Below, in pieces: positions 35,957-45,300 of a stretch of 64,000 nt of DNA; position 1 is the first letter of the stretch, and the number at the start of each line of letters is the position of its first letter. The stretch comes from Prevotella sp. Lineage in GTDB: Bacteria; Bacteroidota; Bacteroidia; Bacteroidales; Bacteroidaceae. The notes under the pieces are model-generated. The model did no database searches and had not been told where the DNA came from. It saw only the letters and a program-made list of their open reading frames with translations. The stretch covers positions 1-64,000 of the forward strand of contig JAIKZG010000002.1 in NCBI GenBank assembly GCA_024682415.1, read 5' to 3'. Position numbers and translations under genes: made by a program.

Positions 35957-38647
35957 ATGGAACTAAACAGCAAGTATGATCCAAGCGAAGTAGAGTCGAA
36001 ATGGTATCAATATTGGCTCGACAAAGAACTATTCAGTAGCAAACCGGACGGCAGAGAGCCTTACACGGTCGTAATCCCTCCACCAAACGTTACAGGTGTG
36101 CTCCATATGGGACACATGCTCAACAACACAATTCAGGATATCCTTGTGCGTCGTGCGCGCATGGAAGGCAAGAATGCCTGCTGGGTGCCGGGCACCGACC
36201 ACGCTTCAATCGCTACTGAAGCTAAGGTGGTAAATAAACTCGCTGAACAAGGAATAAAGAAAACCGATCTCACCCGCGACGAATTCCTTCGTCACGCATG
36301 GGACTGGACTAACGAACATGGAGGCATAATACTTAAGCAATTGCGCAAACTCGGTGCCAGCTGCGATTGGGGACGCACGGCATTTACTATGGACGAGACC
36401 CGAAGCAAAGGCGTTATCAAAGTATTCTGCGACCTCTATCGCAAGGGCTACATCTATCGCGGCGTGCGCATGGTGAACTGGGACCCTAAGGCCCAGACAG
36501 CCCTCAGCGATGAGGAAGTAATCTACAAGGACGAGCACTCTAAGCTCTACTATCTGAAATATTATGTAGTAGAACAAGACCAGGTAGAGCGTAAAGACGA
36601 GGGCAACGTGATGCACAAAGACGAGAAAGGCTACTACGCTGTCGTTGCCACCACCCGTCCTGAGACAATCATGGGCGATACAGCAATGTGTATCAACCCT
36701 AACGACGTAAAGAACACATGGCTTAAAGGCAAGCATGTAGTTGTTCCTGCCGTTGGAAGAGAGATACCTGTAATTGAAGACGACTATGTAGACATAGAGT
36801 TCGGTACAGGTTGCTTGAAAGTTACTCCTGCCCACGACATCAACGACCACAACCTCGGCTTGAAGCACGGACTGGAAACTATCGACATTTTCAACGACAA
36901 CGGAACTATCTCTGAGGCAGCAGGCATGTATGTAGGCATGGACCGCATGGATGTGCGCAAGCAGATTGCCATCGACTTGGAGAAGGCAGCGTTGATGGAG
37001 AAGATAGAGGACTACAACAACAAAGTAGGCTTCTCTGAGCGCACGAATGTGCCTATCGAGCCAAAGCTTTCTACACAGTGGTTCCTGAAGATGCAGCATT
37101 TTGCCGACATCGCTCTTCCTCCTGTAATGAACGACGAGATAGAATTCCACCCTGCAAAATATAAGAACACATATCGCCACTGGCTTGAAAACATCAAAGA
37201 CTGGTGTATCAGCCGTCAGCTTTGGTGGGGTCATCGCATTCCTGCTTACTACTTCAACAACGACGGACATCGCGACTTCGTAGTGGCAGAAAACGCTGAG
37301 GAAGCACTTAAGCTCGCTCAGGAGAAGAACGCCAACATCAAGGCAAGCGACTTGGAGCAAGACAGCGACTGCCTCGACACATGGTTCTCATCATGGTTGT
37401 GGCCAATGTCTGTGTTCGACGGTGTGAACAACCCTGACAACGAGGAAATCAATTATTATTATCCTACATGCGACCTCGTAACAGGTCCGGATATTATCTT
37501 CTTCTGGGTAGCGCGTATGATTATGGCAGGCTACGAATATCGTGGTAAGTTCCCATTCAAGCACGTCTACTTCACCGGTATCGTGCGTGATAAGCTCGGC
37601 AGAAAGATGAGCAAGAGCCTTGGCAACTCTCCAGACCCTATCATGCTTATCGAGAAATATGGCGCCGACGGTGTTCGCATGGGTATGATGCTTTCAGCTC
37701 CTGCCGGAAACGACATTCTTTTCGATGAAAGTCTGTGCGAGCAGGGCCGTAACTTCAACAATAAGATATGGAATGCCTTCCGTCTTGTTCAAGGCTGGCA
37801 GACCGAAGACAATGCACAGCCAGAAGTTAATAAGATTGCAGTTGAGTGGTTCGACGCTAAGCTGAAAGAAGTAAATGAGAAGACAAACGAGCTTTTCAAG
37901 ACCTATCGTATTTCAGAAGCTCTCATGGCTGTTTACCGCCTGTTCTGGGACGAGTTCTCAAGCTGGTATCTTGAAATGATTAAGCCGGAATATGGCAAAC
38001 CAATCGACAAGGCTACGTTTGATGCTACGCTGCGTTTCTTCGACGCATTGCTCAAAATGCTTCACCCATTCATGCCATTCATCACCGAGGAATTGTGGCA
38101 GCACATTTACGAGCGCAAGGACGGCGACTCTATCATGCGTGAGATGCTTAACATTGACGCTCTCAACGACAGCGACAAGAAGTTGCTCAACGACATTGAA
38201 GCCGTTAAGCAGATTATCAGCAATGTGCGCACTGTTCGCAATCAGAAGAACATTTCTCCTAAGGATGCACTCGAGCTTAACGCTATCGGCGCTAACAACT
38301 ACGAGGCTTACAACGCCGTGCTGACCAAGATGGCTAATCTCAGCGCAATCAATGTAGTAAGCGACAAGAGCGCAGACGCTGCATTATTCATGGTTGGCAC
38401 TGATGAGTATGCTGTTCCTGTAGGCAACCTTATTGATGTAGATGCTGAAATAGAAAAAGCAGAAGCTCAGCTGAAGCACCTCGAAGGTTTCCTTATGGGC
38501 GTAGAGAAGAAACTTTCTAACGAGAAGTTCGTAGCTCACGCTCCGGAAGCAGTCGTAGCTTTGGAACGCAAGAAGAAGAGCGACTCTGAAGAGAAGATCG
38601 CTGCTTTGAAGGTTTCTCTTGAAGAACTTAAGAAGCTCAAGAAATAA
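35957..38647 (+). CDS. valS: Valyl-tRNA synthetase
   Basis: Class I aminoacyl-tRNA synthetase, 896 residues. The HIGH-type motif is in [16 protein letters not shown] and KMSKS in [14 protein letters not shown]; the editing (CP1) domain includes [12 protein letters not shown] and [19 protein letters not shown]. An anticodon-binding helical domain and the C-terminal Lys/Glu-rich coiled coil complete the enzyme. Monocistronic, followed by two hairpins. Confidence 0.97.
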   Translation: MELNSKYDPSEVESKWYQYWLDKELFSSKPDGREPYTVVIPPPNVTGVLHMGHMLNNTIQDILVRRARMEGKNACWVPGTDHASIATEAKVVNKLAEQGIKKTDLTRDEFLRHAWDWTNEHGGIILKQLRKLGASCDWGRTAFTMDETRSKGVIKVFCDLYRKGYIYRGVRMVNWDPKAQTALSDEEVIYKDEHSKLYYLKYYVVEQDQVERKDEGNVMHKDEKGYYAVVATTRPETIMGDTAMCINPNDVKNTWLKGKHVVVPAVGREIPVIEDDYVDIEFGTGCLKVTPAHDINDHNLGLKHGLETIDIFNDNGTISEAAGMYVGMDRMDVRKQIAIDLEKAALMEKIEDYNNKVGFSERTNVPIEPKLSTQWFLKMQHFADIALPPVMNDEIEFHPAKYKNTYRHWLENIKDWCISRQLWWGHRIPAYYFNNDGHRDFVVAENAEEALKLAQEKNANIKASDLEQDSDCLDTWFSSWLWPMSVFDGVNNPDNEEINYYYPTCDLVTGPDIIFFWVARMIMAGYEYRGKFPFKHVYFTGIVRDKLGRKMSKSLGNSPDPIMLIEKYGADGVRMGMMLSAPAGNDILFDESLCEQGRNFNNKIWNAFRLVQGWQTEDNAQPEVNKIAVEWFDAKLKEVNEKTNELFKTYRISEALMAVYRLFWDEFSSWYLEMIKPEYGKPIDKATFDATLRFFDALLKMLHPFMPFITEELWQHIYERKDGDSIMREMLNIDALNDSDKKLLNDIEAVKQIISNVRTVRNQKNISPKDALELNAIGANNYEAYNAVLTKMANLSAINVVSDKSADAALFMVGTDEYAVPVGNLIDVDAEIEKAEAQLKHLEGFLMGVEKKLSNEKFVAHAPEAVVALERKKKSDSEEKIAALKVSLEELKKLKK

Positions 38648-38664
38648 TAAGAAATCACCTTTTC

Positions 38665-38747
38665 ATATACTCCCCCATTTTCAACATTGTGGGGAGTATA
38701 TATCACAAAAAGCGGCTGACAGATTGATTTTCTGTCAGCCGCTTTTT
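38665..38747. terminator. Double terminator between valS and truA
   Basis: The first hairpin is ATATACTCCCC (38665-38675) with its complement (38691-38701). The second is a perfect 17-bp stem (38707-38723 with 38731-38747) flanked by A5 and T5 runs, so it works in both directions for convergent valS and truA. Confidence 0.92.
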
Positions 38748-38816
38748 ATTCGTTATATTGCTATGCCACATTGCATGACATCGCATTTACCGATATGTAA
38801 GATTCAAATTCTGTTG

Positions 38817-39545
38817 TCAATAAACCACATCTTCCAAGAACAGGGCATTTGCCGGCATGCTCTCTCCCGCATCGCTGCGATTATGTCCCGACACCACATT
38901 CTTGAAATCCTCAATAGACAGCTTACCTCTGCCCACATCCACCAATGTGCCGACTACCGCGCGCACCATATTGCGCAAAAAGCGATTTGCGGTAATCTCA
39001 AAATACCATTCCGTAGGCGACTGCTGAATCCATTTCGCCGTAGTAACATCACAAAGAGTGGTCTTCACATCGGTATGCGACTTGCAGAACGCTGCGAAAT
39101 CCTCTACCGTAAGAAGATGTTCCGCCGCTTCATTCATCTTGTCGAAATCAAGAGGGAAATTTATCTGGCATGAATAAGCTCTGCGAAACGGATTTTTAGC
39201 CGTGTGTATATAATAATGGTAAGTTCTGCTCTTGGCAGAGAAGCGCGCGTGCATATCATCAGCCACATGCTCCACATTATATACAGCGATATCCTTAGGC
39301 AATAATCTGTTGAGCTTATAAGCAAGCTGCTTGCAATCCAGCTCTCGCTCTATATCAAAATGGGCAGCCATTCGTCGCGCGTGCACTCCGGTATCTGTGC
39401 GCCCTGCTCCCACTATTGAAATATCTTCACGCAGAAGCGTAGACAAAGCTTTCTGCAATTCTTCCTGCACAGAGTTGGCATTAGGCTGCACCTGCCACCC
39501 ATGATAAGCCGTGCCGTCGTAAGAAAAATAGATAAAGTATCTCAT
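38817..39545 (-). CDS. truA: tRNA pseudouridine38-40 synthase TruA
   Basis: 242 residues; YFIYFSYDGTAYHGWQVQPN start, catalytic Asp in GAGRTDTGVHARRMAAHF, and RFLRNMVRAVVGTLVDVGRG near the C-terminus. Three nt after the Spy-like gene, so the tail gene of the sigma-factor unit. Confidence 0.95.
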   Translation of the reverse strand: MRYFIYFSYDGTAYHGWQVQPNANSVQEELQKALSTLLREDISIVGAGRTDTGVHARRMAAHFDIERELDCKQLAYKLNRLLPKDIAVYNVEHVADDMHARFSAKSRTYHYYIHTAKNPFRRAYSCQINFPLDFDKMNEAAEHLLTVEDFAAFCKSHTDVKTTLCDVTTAKWIQQSPTEWYFEITANRFLRNMVRAVVGTLVDVGRGKLSIEDFKNVVSGHNRSDAGESMPANALFLEDVVY

Positions 39546-39548
39546 TTA

Positions 39549-40004
39549 TTATCTCTTTTGGGCAGCGCGTTTAAACATGTGTCTGTGGAAATCGTCTTCC
39601 GCCTTTATTATTCTATACACCTTTGAAGCCGGCAATATCTTCAAAAACTTATTATGATATTGCTGTTGTATCTTCTTCATCTGCAAATCGTTGTTATCAC
39701 GTTTGCGTATAGCCTCGGCTGCTGCCCCCTCGTCGTTGGAGTTTATATTATGGAAAGCACGGTTGTCGAAATAGGCAAACTGCTTACGGCGCATCTCGCG
39801 ATAGAGCGGAAAGAACTTTGAAGCCTCGGCAGGAGACAGCGCAGCCTGAACAGTGATATACTGCTCTAATCTCATTTCAAAGCGCTGCGGATTAAACTGG
39901 CGAGGCGGCTCTGCATTCACGCACACAGCGCACACGCACAATATAAACGACAAGACCAAAGCCTTGAAAGCCGACATAATATTTATATTTTTTCTATTAT
40001 TCAT
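39549..40004 (-). CDS. Spy/LTXXQ-like periplasmic protein
   Basis: 151 residues with a signal peptide (clear hydrophobic stretch after MSAFKALVLS, ending VNAEPP). The mature helical part (EMRLEQYITVQAALSPAEASKFF, then MRRKQFAYFDN) resembles the Spy/CpxP/ZraP group of periplasmic stress sensors or chaperones, with LSPAEA in place of LTxxQ. The ATG at 40004 overlaps the anti-sigma gene by eight bases; 39977 is an alternative. Likely part of the envelope-stress circuit encoded just upstream. Confidence 0.6.
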   Translation of the reverse strand: MNNRKNINIMSAFKALVLSFILCVCAVCVNAEPPRQFNPQRFEMRLEQYITVQAALSPAEASKFFPLYREMRRKQFAYFDNRAFHNINSNDEGAAAEAIRKRDNNDLQMKKIQQQYHNKFLKILPASKVYRIIKAEDDFHRHMFKRAAQKR

Positions 40005-40392
40005 TTTCTGCTAAATAAGTATACATATCCTCATTATCCATCATGGAATATTCCATTGCCTCGTCGATATTGCTATTATCTATTGACAACGACTGCGCTG
40101 AAGGATTGCTGCTCAGCGCAGGCACAGACTGATGGCTGTCGATATTGCCACCTATCACAAACACCGCCACGAGCACACTTGCTGCCATCAGCACGGCAGC
40201 CGTAAGTCGCCTGATAACGGCACGTCTGCTTGCCGCATGAGGCTTCGGCAAAGAATCCTCACTCGCCTTTTCATTCGGAATATGGCTCATAACATTGTCC
40301 ACGAGACCATCAAAATAGCCATCGGGAACACGGAATGGAGTTTCACGTCCAAATCGTTCTGACAAAATGTCTGTATATCTATCTTTTTCCAT
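39997..40392 (-). CDS. Probable anti-sigma factor (single-pass membrane protein)
   Basis: 131 residues: a cytoplasmic N-terminus (about 60 aa with FRVPDGYFDGLVDNVMS, a motif common in Bacteroidetes anti-sigma-like proteins), one membrane helix (VLMAASVLVAVFVIGG), then a Ser/Asn/Asp-rich periplasmic tail. No zinc ASD motif seen. Located 74 nt after an ECF sigma gene, the standard position for its inhibitor. Function is inferred from position and topology. Confidence 0.65.
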   Translation of the reverse strand: MEKDRYTDILSERFGRETPFRVPDGYFDGLVDNVMSHIPNEKASEDSLPKPHAASRRAVIRRLTAAVLMAASVLVAVFVIGGNIDSHQSVPALSSNPSAQSLSIDNSNIDEAMEYSMMDNEDMYTYLAENE

Positions 40393-40466
40393 TGTTTTCC
40401 TTTTTGCTATTCTCTATCATTTCTAATTGTTGTCTATCTATATAGACGAAAATGAGCACCGATAGT

Positions 40467-41018
40467 TTAATCGTTATGCTGAAAAAATTCCGTAATCTTC
40501 TTCACTGCCAGATGATAGCTTGCCTTCAAAGCCCCTTCGCTTGTGCCGAGCGCCGCACTTATATCAGCATATTTCATATCATCGTAATAGCGCATATTAA
40601 ACACCATGCGCTGCACATCCGGGAGCGTGGCTATCGCTGCCTGGAGCATTGCCGAGGCTCTGTCGCCATCGAAATAGTCATCGGCAAGGAGTCTGCTCGC
40701 CACCGCCTCCATGTCGTCTACTTCGGCAGACTGCCTGTTGCGCTCTTTTCTCAAGAAATCAAGTGATTCATTTATGGCTATACTATACAGCCATGTAGAG
40801 AGTTTCGACTTACCCTCAAAGGTCTCGATATTGTTCCATGCCTTCACGAATACATTCTGCAATATGTCGTTGGCATCCTCATGGTTGAGCACGATGCGAC
40901 GAATCCGCCAATACAGCTGTTCGCCATATTGCTTCACCACATCTGCAAAAGCCCGTCGCCTTGTATTCTTATCCGCCAGGCTTCTCACCAAGTCTTCTTC
41001 ATCAGGAAACTGCCCCAC
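40467..41018 (-). CDS. ECF-type RNA polymerase sigma factor
   Basis: 183 residues. Region 2 includes DANDILQNVFVKAWNNIETF with KSKLSTWLYSIAINESLDFLR; region 4 is LPDVQRMVFNMRYYDDMKY plus the helix-turn-helix ISAALGTSEGALKASYH. Together with the downstream membrane inhibitor and Spy-like periplasmic protein it forms a plausible signal chain from envelope to transcription. Confidence 0.92.
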   Translation of the reverse strand: MGQFPDEEDLVRSLADKNTRRRAFADVVKQYGEQLYWRIRRIVLNHEDANDILQNVFVKAWNNIETFEGKSKLSTWLYSIAINESLDFLRKERNRQSAEVDDMEAVASRLLADDYFDGDRASAMLQAAIATLPDVQRMVFNMRYYDDMKYADISAALGTSEGALKASYHLAVKKITEFFQHND

Positions 41019-41053
41019 TCTCTATATTATTAGATGTGTACACTAAGAAGATA

Positions 41054-41371
41054 TCAGCGTATAGAGATTTTTCTCACCACTTTCCCCACCTTTATAATAT
41101 AGCATCCTTTCGTGAGGTTGAGGTCGTAACGCTTATCCTGACCGTCAATGCGCACCGACTTCACGCAGATGCCTGCGAGGTTATACACCTTTAATATCTC
41201 GCCTGCTCCGCCATTAATGCGCAACACCGAGCCTGACACCACATTTATTGTAATGCCCTGATCATCATTATCTATCAGCTCTGTCGTTTCAAAAGGGAAT
41301 GTAGAAGCAGACGCCGTTCCCATACATAGAAACGCCATCAGCAGTATTGGTAGTAAACGTTTATTTTTCAT
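41054..41371 (-). CDS. Small exported protein with type IX-like sorting tail
   Basis: 105 residues from ATG at 41371: signal peptide (LLPILLMAFLCMGTASAS) and then almost only a beta-rich tail with VYNLAGICVKSVRIDG and GCYIIKVGKVVRKISIR, the typical end of T9SS type A sorting domains. It is too short to carry a cargo domain. 35 nt upstream of the ECF sigma gene on the same strand. A TATCTTTG -7 box lies at 41482-41475. Confidence 0.65.
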   Translation of the reverse strand: MKNKRLLPILLMAFLCMGTASASTFPFETTELIDNDDQGITINVVSGSVLRINGGAGEILKVYNLAGICVKSVRIDGQDKRYDLNLTKGCYIIKVGKVVRKISIR

Positions 41372-41419
41372 ACGCAAAGGGGTTATTATCTCTGTCGATT
41401 TATGTTCGACTATTGCAAC

Positions 41420-41485
41420 GTTCTGCAATTTTAAAACGCAGTTTTAATTGCGTTTGCCTTGCATTACGTTATTGCAAAGATAAGT
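41420..41485 (+). repeat. Diverged copy of promoter-bearing palindromic repeat
   Basis: GCAATTTTAAAA and TTTTAATTGCGTTTGCCTTGC match, in opposite orientation, the unit repeated at 42125-42279. The element again carries a TATCTTTG box at one end, here directed at the T9SS-tail gene. Confidence 0.6.
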
Positions 41486-41573
41486 AATAATTTCAAATTT
41501 TGTTCTCTTTAAGAGGAAAAACAAGGCAAATGAGTAATTCTAAATTAACTCATTTTTGCGCACACAAGACGAA

Positions 41574-41849
41574 TTACTTATCATTATAATGTCCTTCAAG
41601 CGCGGTTACAAGCACAACTACGACATCATCAAGAATATCGTAAATAATGCGGTGCTGCGCTGTTATGCGACGTGAATAAGTAATACCATCACCACCCACG
41701 AGCGGTTCGGGATGACCAAGACCAGTGCGTGGGTGATCCATTAATTCATGTAGAATTTTATTTAGCTTTTTATATACGGCAGGATTAGATTTTTTCCACT
41801 TTGCAATCACACGAGTGGCGTTCGACGAAAAATCAAGTTTATATGTCAT
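41574..41849 (-). CDS. yoeB: YoeB/Txe-family toxin
   Basis: mRNA interferase of the RelE superfamily, 91 residues; IAKWKKSNPAVYKKLNKIL, MDHPRTGLGHPEPL, YSRRITAQHRIIYDI and a C-terminal LEGHYNDK with the catalytic His-Tyr. Overlaps the antitoxin by four bases (ATGA), the normal pairing. Confidence 0.9.
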   Translation of the reverse strand: MTYKLDFSSNATRVIAKWKKSNPAVYKKLNKILHELMDHPRTGLGHPEPLVGGDGITYSRRITAQHRIIYDILDDVVVVLVTALEGHYNDK

Positions 41850-42103
41850 AGTGATGCGAGATATTCGTCCAACTCATCATGTGACGCAACTTCAATCACT
41901 TTGCCATCACGATATTCTTTGCGCGCAGCATCTATTTTTGCTAATAGTTCAGGCGTTGCAACTAAGTCTACTTCATTCTCTTCCACCGATACGATAGTGT
42001 AAAGACGTTGATTGCGACGTATGAAAACACGTTCACCTGCATCCACGCGACTAAGCGAGTTAGCAAGATTGTTACGAAATTCTCTGACTGTCAATGTATT
42101 CAT
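41846..42103 (-). CDS. YefM-like (Phd family) antitoxin
   Basis: 85 residues from ATG at 42103 (NTLTVREFRNNLANSLSRV, VFIRRNQRLYTIVSV), followed by an acidic C-terminal neutralising part. The frame stays open upstream only because the 69-bp promoter repeat has no stop in it, so the longer version is not used. Should repress its own promoter together with the toxin. Confidence 0.85.
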   Translation of the reverse strand: MNTLTVREFRNNLANSLSRVDAGERVFIRRNQRLYTIVSVEENEVDLVATPELLAKIDAARKEYRDGKVIEVASHDELDEYLASL

Positions 42104-42124
42104 ATCTTTCTTATTTATATATCT

Positions 42125-42279
42125 TATCTTATGCAAAGATAGAGCAAGGCGAACGCAATTAAAATTATATTTTAAAATTGCTGAGCCGAAGCCTATCTTA
42201 TGCAAAGACAGAGCAAGGCGAACGCAATTAAAATTATATTTTAAAATTGCTGAGCCGAAGCCTATCTTATGCAAAGATA
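42125..42279 (-). repeat. Tandem 69-bp promoter repeat upstream of toxin-antitoxin
   Basis: Two full 69-bp units (from 42125 and 42194) and a 17-bp third partial copy (42263-42279). Each junction carries the minus-strand -7 box: TATCTTTG at 42141-42134 and 42279-42272, TGTCTTTG (mutated) in the middle copy. The unit core is palindromic (GCAATT/AATTGC with an AT-rich centre). Good -33 TTG boxes at standard spacing are not evident. Confidence 0.8.
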
Positions 42280-42296
42280 CATTTTATTTCTTATAT

Positions 42297-42336
42297 ATTA
42301 ATATGTTTAAGGACAAAAATGTGTACACATATTAAT
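42297..42336 (-). terminator. Hairpin downstream of helicase-methylase gene
   Basis: ATTAATATGT (42297-42306) and ACATATTAAT (42327-42336) are a perfect 10-bp inverted repeat 21 bases beyond the stop at 42358. No long T run; weak terminator or protein-binding site. Confidence 0.4.
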
Positions 42337-42357
42337 TAAAAGATTTCATCACGCTTA

Positions 42358-45300
42358 CTACATTGGCTTGATTGTATTCTCTATGAAGGAAATATCTTCT
42401 TCACTCAACTTATATTTCTTATACAGCTGCGCGTCTATCTCCGCTATACTCTTACTCCAATCTATATCCGATTCTTTCGTGAAATCTTGAAGGGGAACAA
42501 AACGATATACCTCACGTCCTGCTCCCTGATCCTGCTTTCTTATGCCGATTAACATTCTAACAAACTTAGAGCTGATATATTTATTACAATGCTTAGCTTC
42601 ATCAAAGCTATTGAAAGGATAAATTTGCACAAATGTTTCCGTACATATATCCAAAGGTTTAGCTACAATAGCTTTAAATGTGTTATCCTCTAAACGTCCA
42701 GAACCAAAATTTCTTGGAACAAAGATTTTATAACAATATAATCCATCATTTTTAGGTAATGGATAATTCTTTGCTATATATCTTTTTACACGATGCTGCT
42801 TTTCATCCAATCCATAAATCGTAATTCCATCAATTTGAGAAATCTCATAAACGTCAGGCAATTTGTATTTAGCTTGATTCTTGAAGAAATCACCTCGCAA
42901 GCCATATGGCTTCATAGAAGAAACCATATCTTTCAAAGACTTAAAGGAGTTTGAACATACCTTTGCTTTAAGGTTAGCAAGTCTTACATCACGAATAAAT
43001 ATATCTTCGTCATTATCACGCATATATCTTGTTGAAATATCAACCAGAGTATTATCAATATTATGGGCATAAATATTGCATTTGCCATTATATGCCCTAT
43101 CCCACAACAGATAGCATATACCACCTTTAATTTCTACATTCGCGAAACACGTTCTACCATTAAGGAAATCATGCAACACCGATATATGCAAGTCAGACAA
43201 CATATCTTTTCTAAATTCATCAAGTCCTTTACCACCTGAATACCAACGAGCTGGCATAATCATAGATATGTAGTTTGGCTTTATCTTTTTTGCTATATCA
43301 ACAAAATGATTATAGACAGGTGTCGCACTTGCGCCTGCGCCACCATCCATAACTTGATACGGCGGATTACCCACAATAGCGGTGAACTTCATATTTTCTT
43401 CATCATTAGCATTCCAATAAGAACGACCATTGGAAATCCTCTGGACAAACTTATCTGATTTATTCTTAATTTGATTTACCAAATCCTCAAAATGGCGTGT
43501 GTTTACTTTAGCGTCGCGGAAGCCGACAAGGGTGCGCTTGGTGATACTCTTTGCCATTGGCGTTTTGCATATCACGAAAAGGTTGTGGCGCACTACATCG
43601 TCCCACACAGCACGCTGATTATCAATACCGCTGACGGAAAACAGCGATGAAGCCAGCTTGCTGCGATATATGCCATAAGCCATATACAAGGGATAAAGAC
43701 CACTCTTGGAGTTTATCTCAAGTATGCGCGCATCGGTATCAAAGCATTGCTGCGTAACCTTGCCACGATCTATAAAACGTGGCTCTTCAAGGGCGTGCTC
43801 ATATTTGTCGTCAAAGAAGCAGTAGCCTCCAAGACAGTCGCCAAGCTGCATATTCACCACGCGCCACGGCGTAAGCACGGTTTCCTTGTCGGGATTGCGG
43901 AATGTAGAAAACAAGCCTGTGATGCGCTGAATACGCTCCTCCACTGTAAGATTGTCGGCAGCACGGGCAATGGCACGAATGCGCTTACCTGCGGCAGCGA
44001 AAATATCACGATCGTAATATCGCTTAAACTTATTAAACGTGGCTTTGTCTACGCCTTTAGGCATGAATTCCTCCCACGACTGAGAATCCACAAGACGGGT
44101 GAAATTGTCAATGGTTAGCTCCTTTTCCTCGTCTTTAATATCTGCGCCATATATCATCAAAGGCATACGAATGGAAATGCCACGAAGGATTTCTATTGCC
44201 GACTGTCGGGTTTTCTTTGCCTTGTTGAGTTCCTCCAATCGCTTTTTCTCCTCCTCGGTAAGCTCATTTTTATGCTGACGCTTTTTCTTTTCGAGCCGTT
44301 CCTTTTCCTCGTATTCCTCATTGGTAAGTCCCTGAGTGTTGATGTCGATATTATTCGTCTTGGGCATTGCCTTTGTCTTGCCGATAATATCTTTCAGTCC
44401 CTCAAAGTCTTTCAAGTCCATATCGCCAAGTTTTAGCAGCTCGTCATTATAAAGGCTGTTGTCTTCAAATCCGTTTTGCACCACTCGCTCCACATACACC
44501 TTTTTAAGCTGTTCGAGCAAATGTGGCACATCATATTGAAGCATCTTAGAACCCTCAATAGAGATGACAGGGCAGAAATTCAAGAATTCGCCCATAATCT
44601 TTCTGTCGCCGTCAGTGGTTTTGCCTGCCCTTGCCGACACCTTAGCCGTTTCGGCAAGCACTTTTAGAGTGCGGTCGGGGGCGAAATCGAACACATAGCA
44701 TTCCTCTTTCATGCGTCCGTTTATGGTAGCAGGAGTCTGCACGCGGAATATGGTCTGCATATAGCTACTCGCAGCCGTGCTGTAAGAACCGCTGAGCATG
44801 AAAACGCCCGTCCACGCCTTTACGCTCACGCCTGTGGTGAGCCTTCCACAAGAAAGGGTGATAGTATAGGATTGCTCCGGATTATCGCCGATGGCATTTT
44901 TCACCAAGTAGAGAGCATCGCTGCGTTCCTCGCCGTCGTCGCCCTCACCTGCAACATTCACCACCTTGAAATACTGAAACACGGGATGGCTCTGAAGCAT
45001 TGCGCTCAAAGCCTTAGCTTCTTTCACTCCCGGAAGCATCCAAAGAGTGTGGCGAAATATGGAGCGATAAGTTTTATTGGCATAAGGATAAAGGCTGTCG
45101 TCATCTTCCTTGGTGAGCAGATTGAGAAAAGCCCACACGTCGGCAGCATGGACGAAAGAGCCATTATCATCGGTGCGGAAAAACTCACGGAAATTGAAAG
45201 CTACGTCTTCATCCTTAAATTCGGAAAGCAGACGACCGAGGTCGTAAGTATATATATTGAGAGTAGGCAGAGAAGCATAGGGATTAGGATCGCCGAAATG

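Noticed and set aside
42104..42274. N-terminal extension of the antitoxin with a duplicated 23-residue block
   Set aside because: It is only the translation of the tandem promoter repeat; the family N-terminus starts at 42103.
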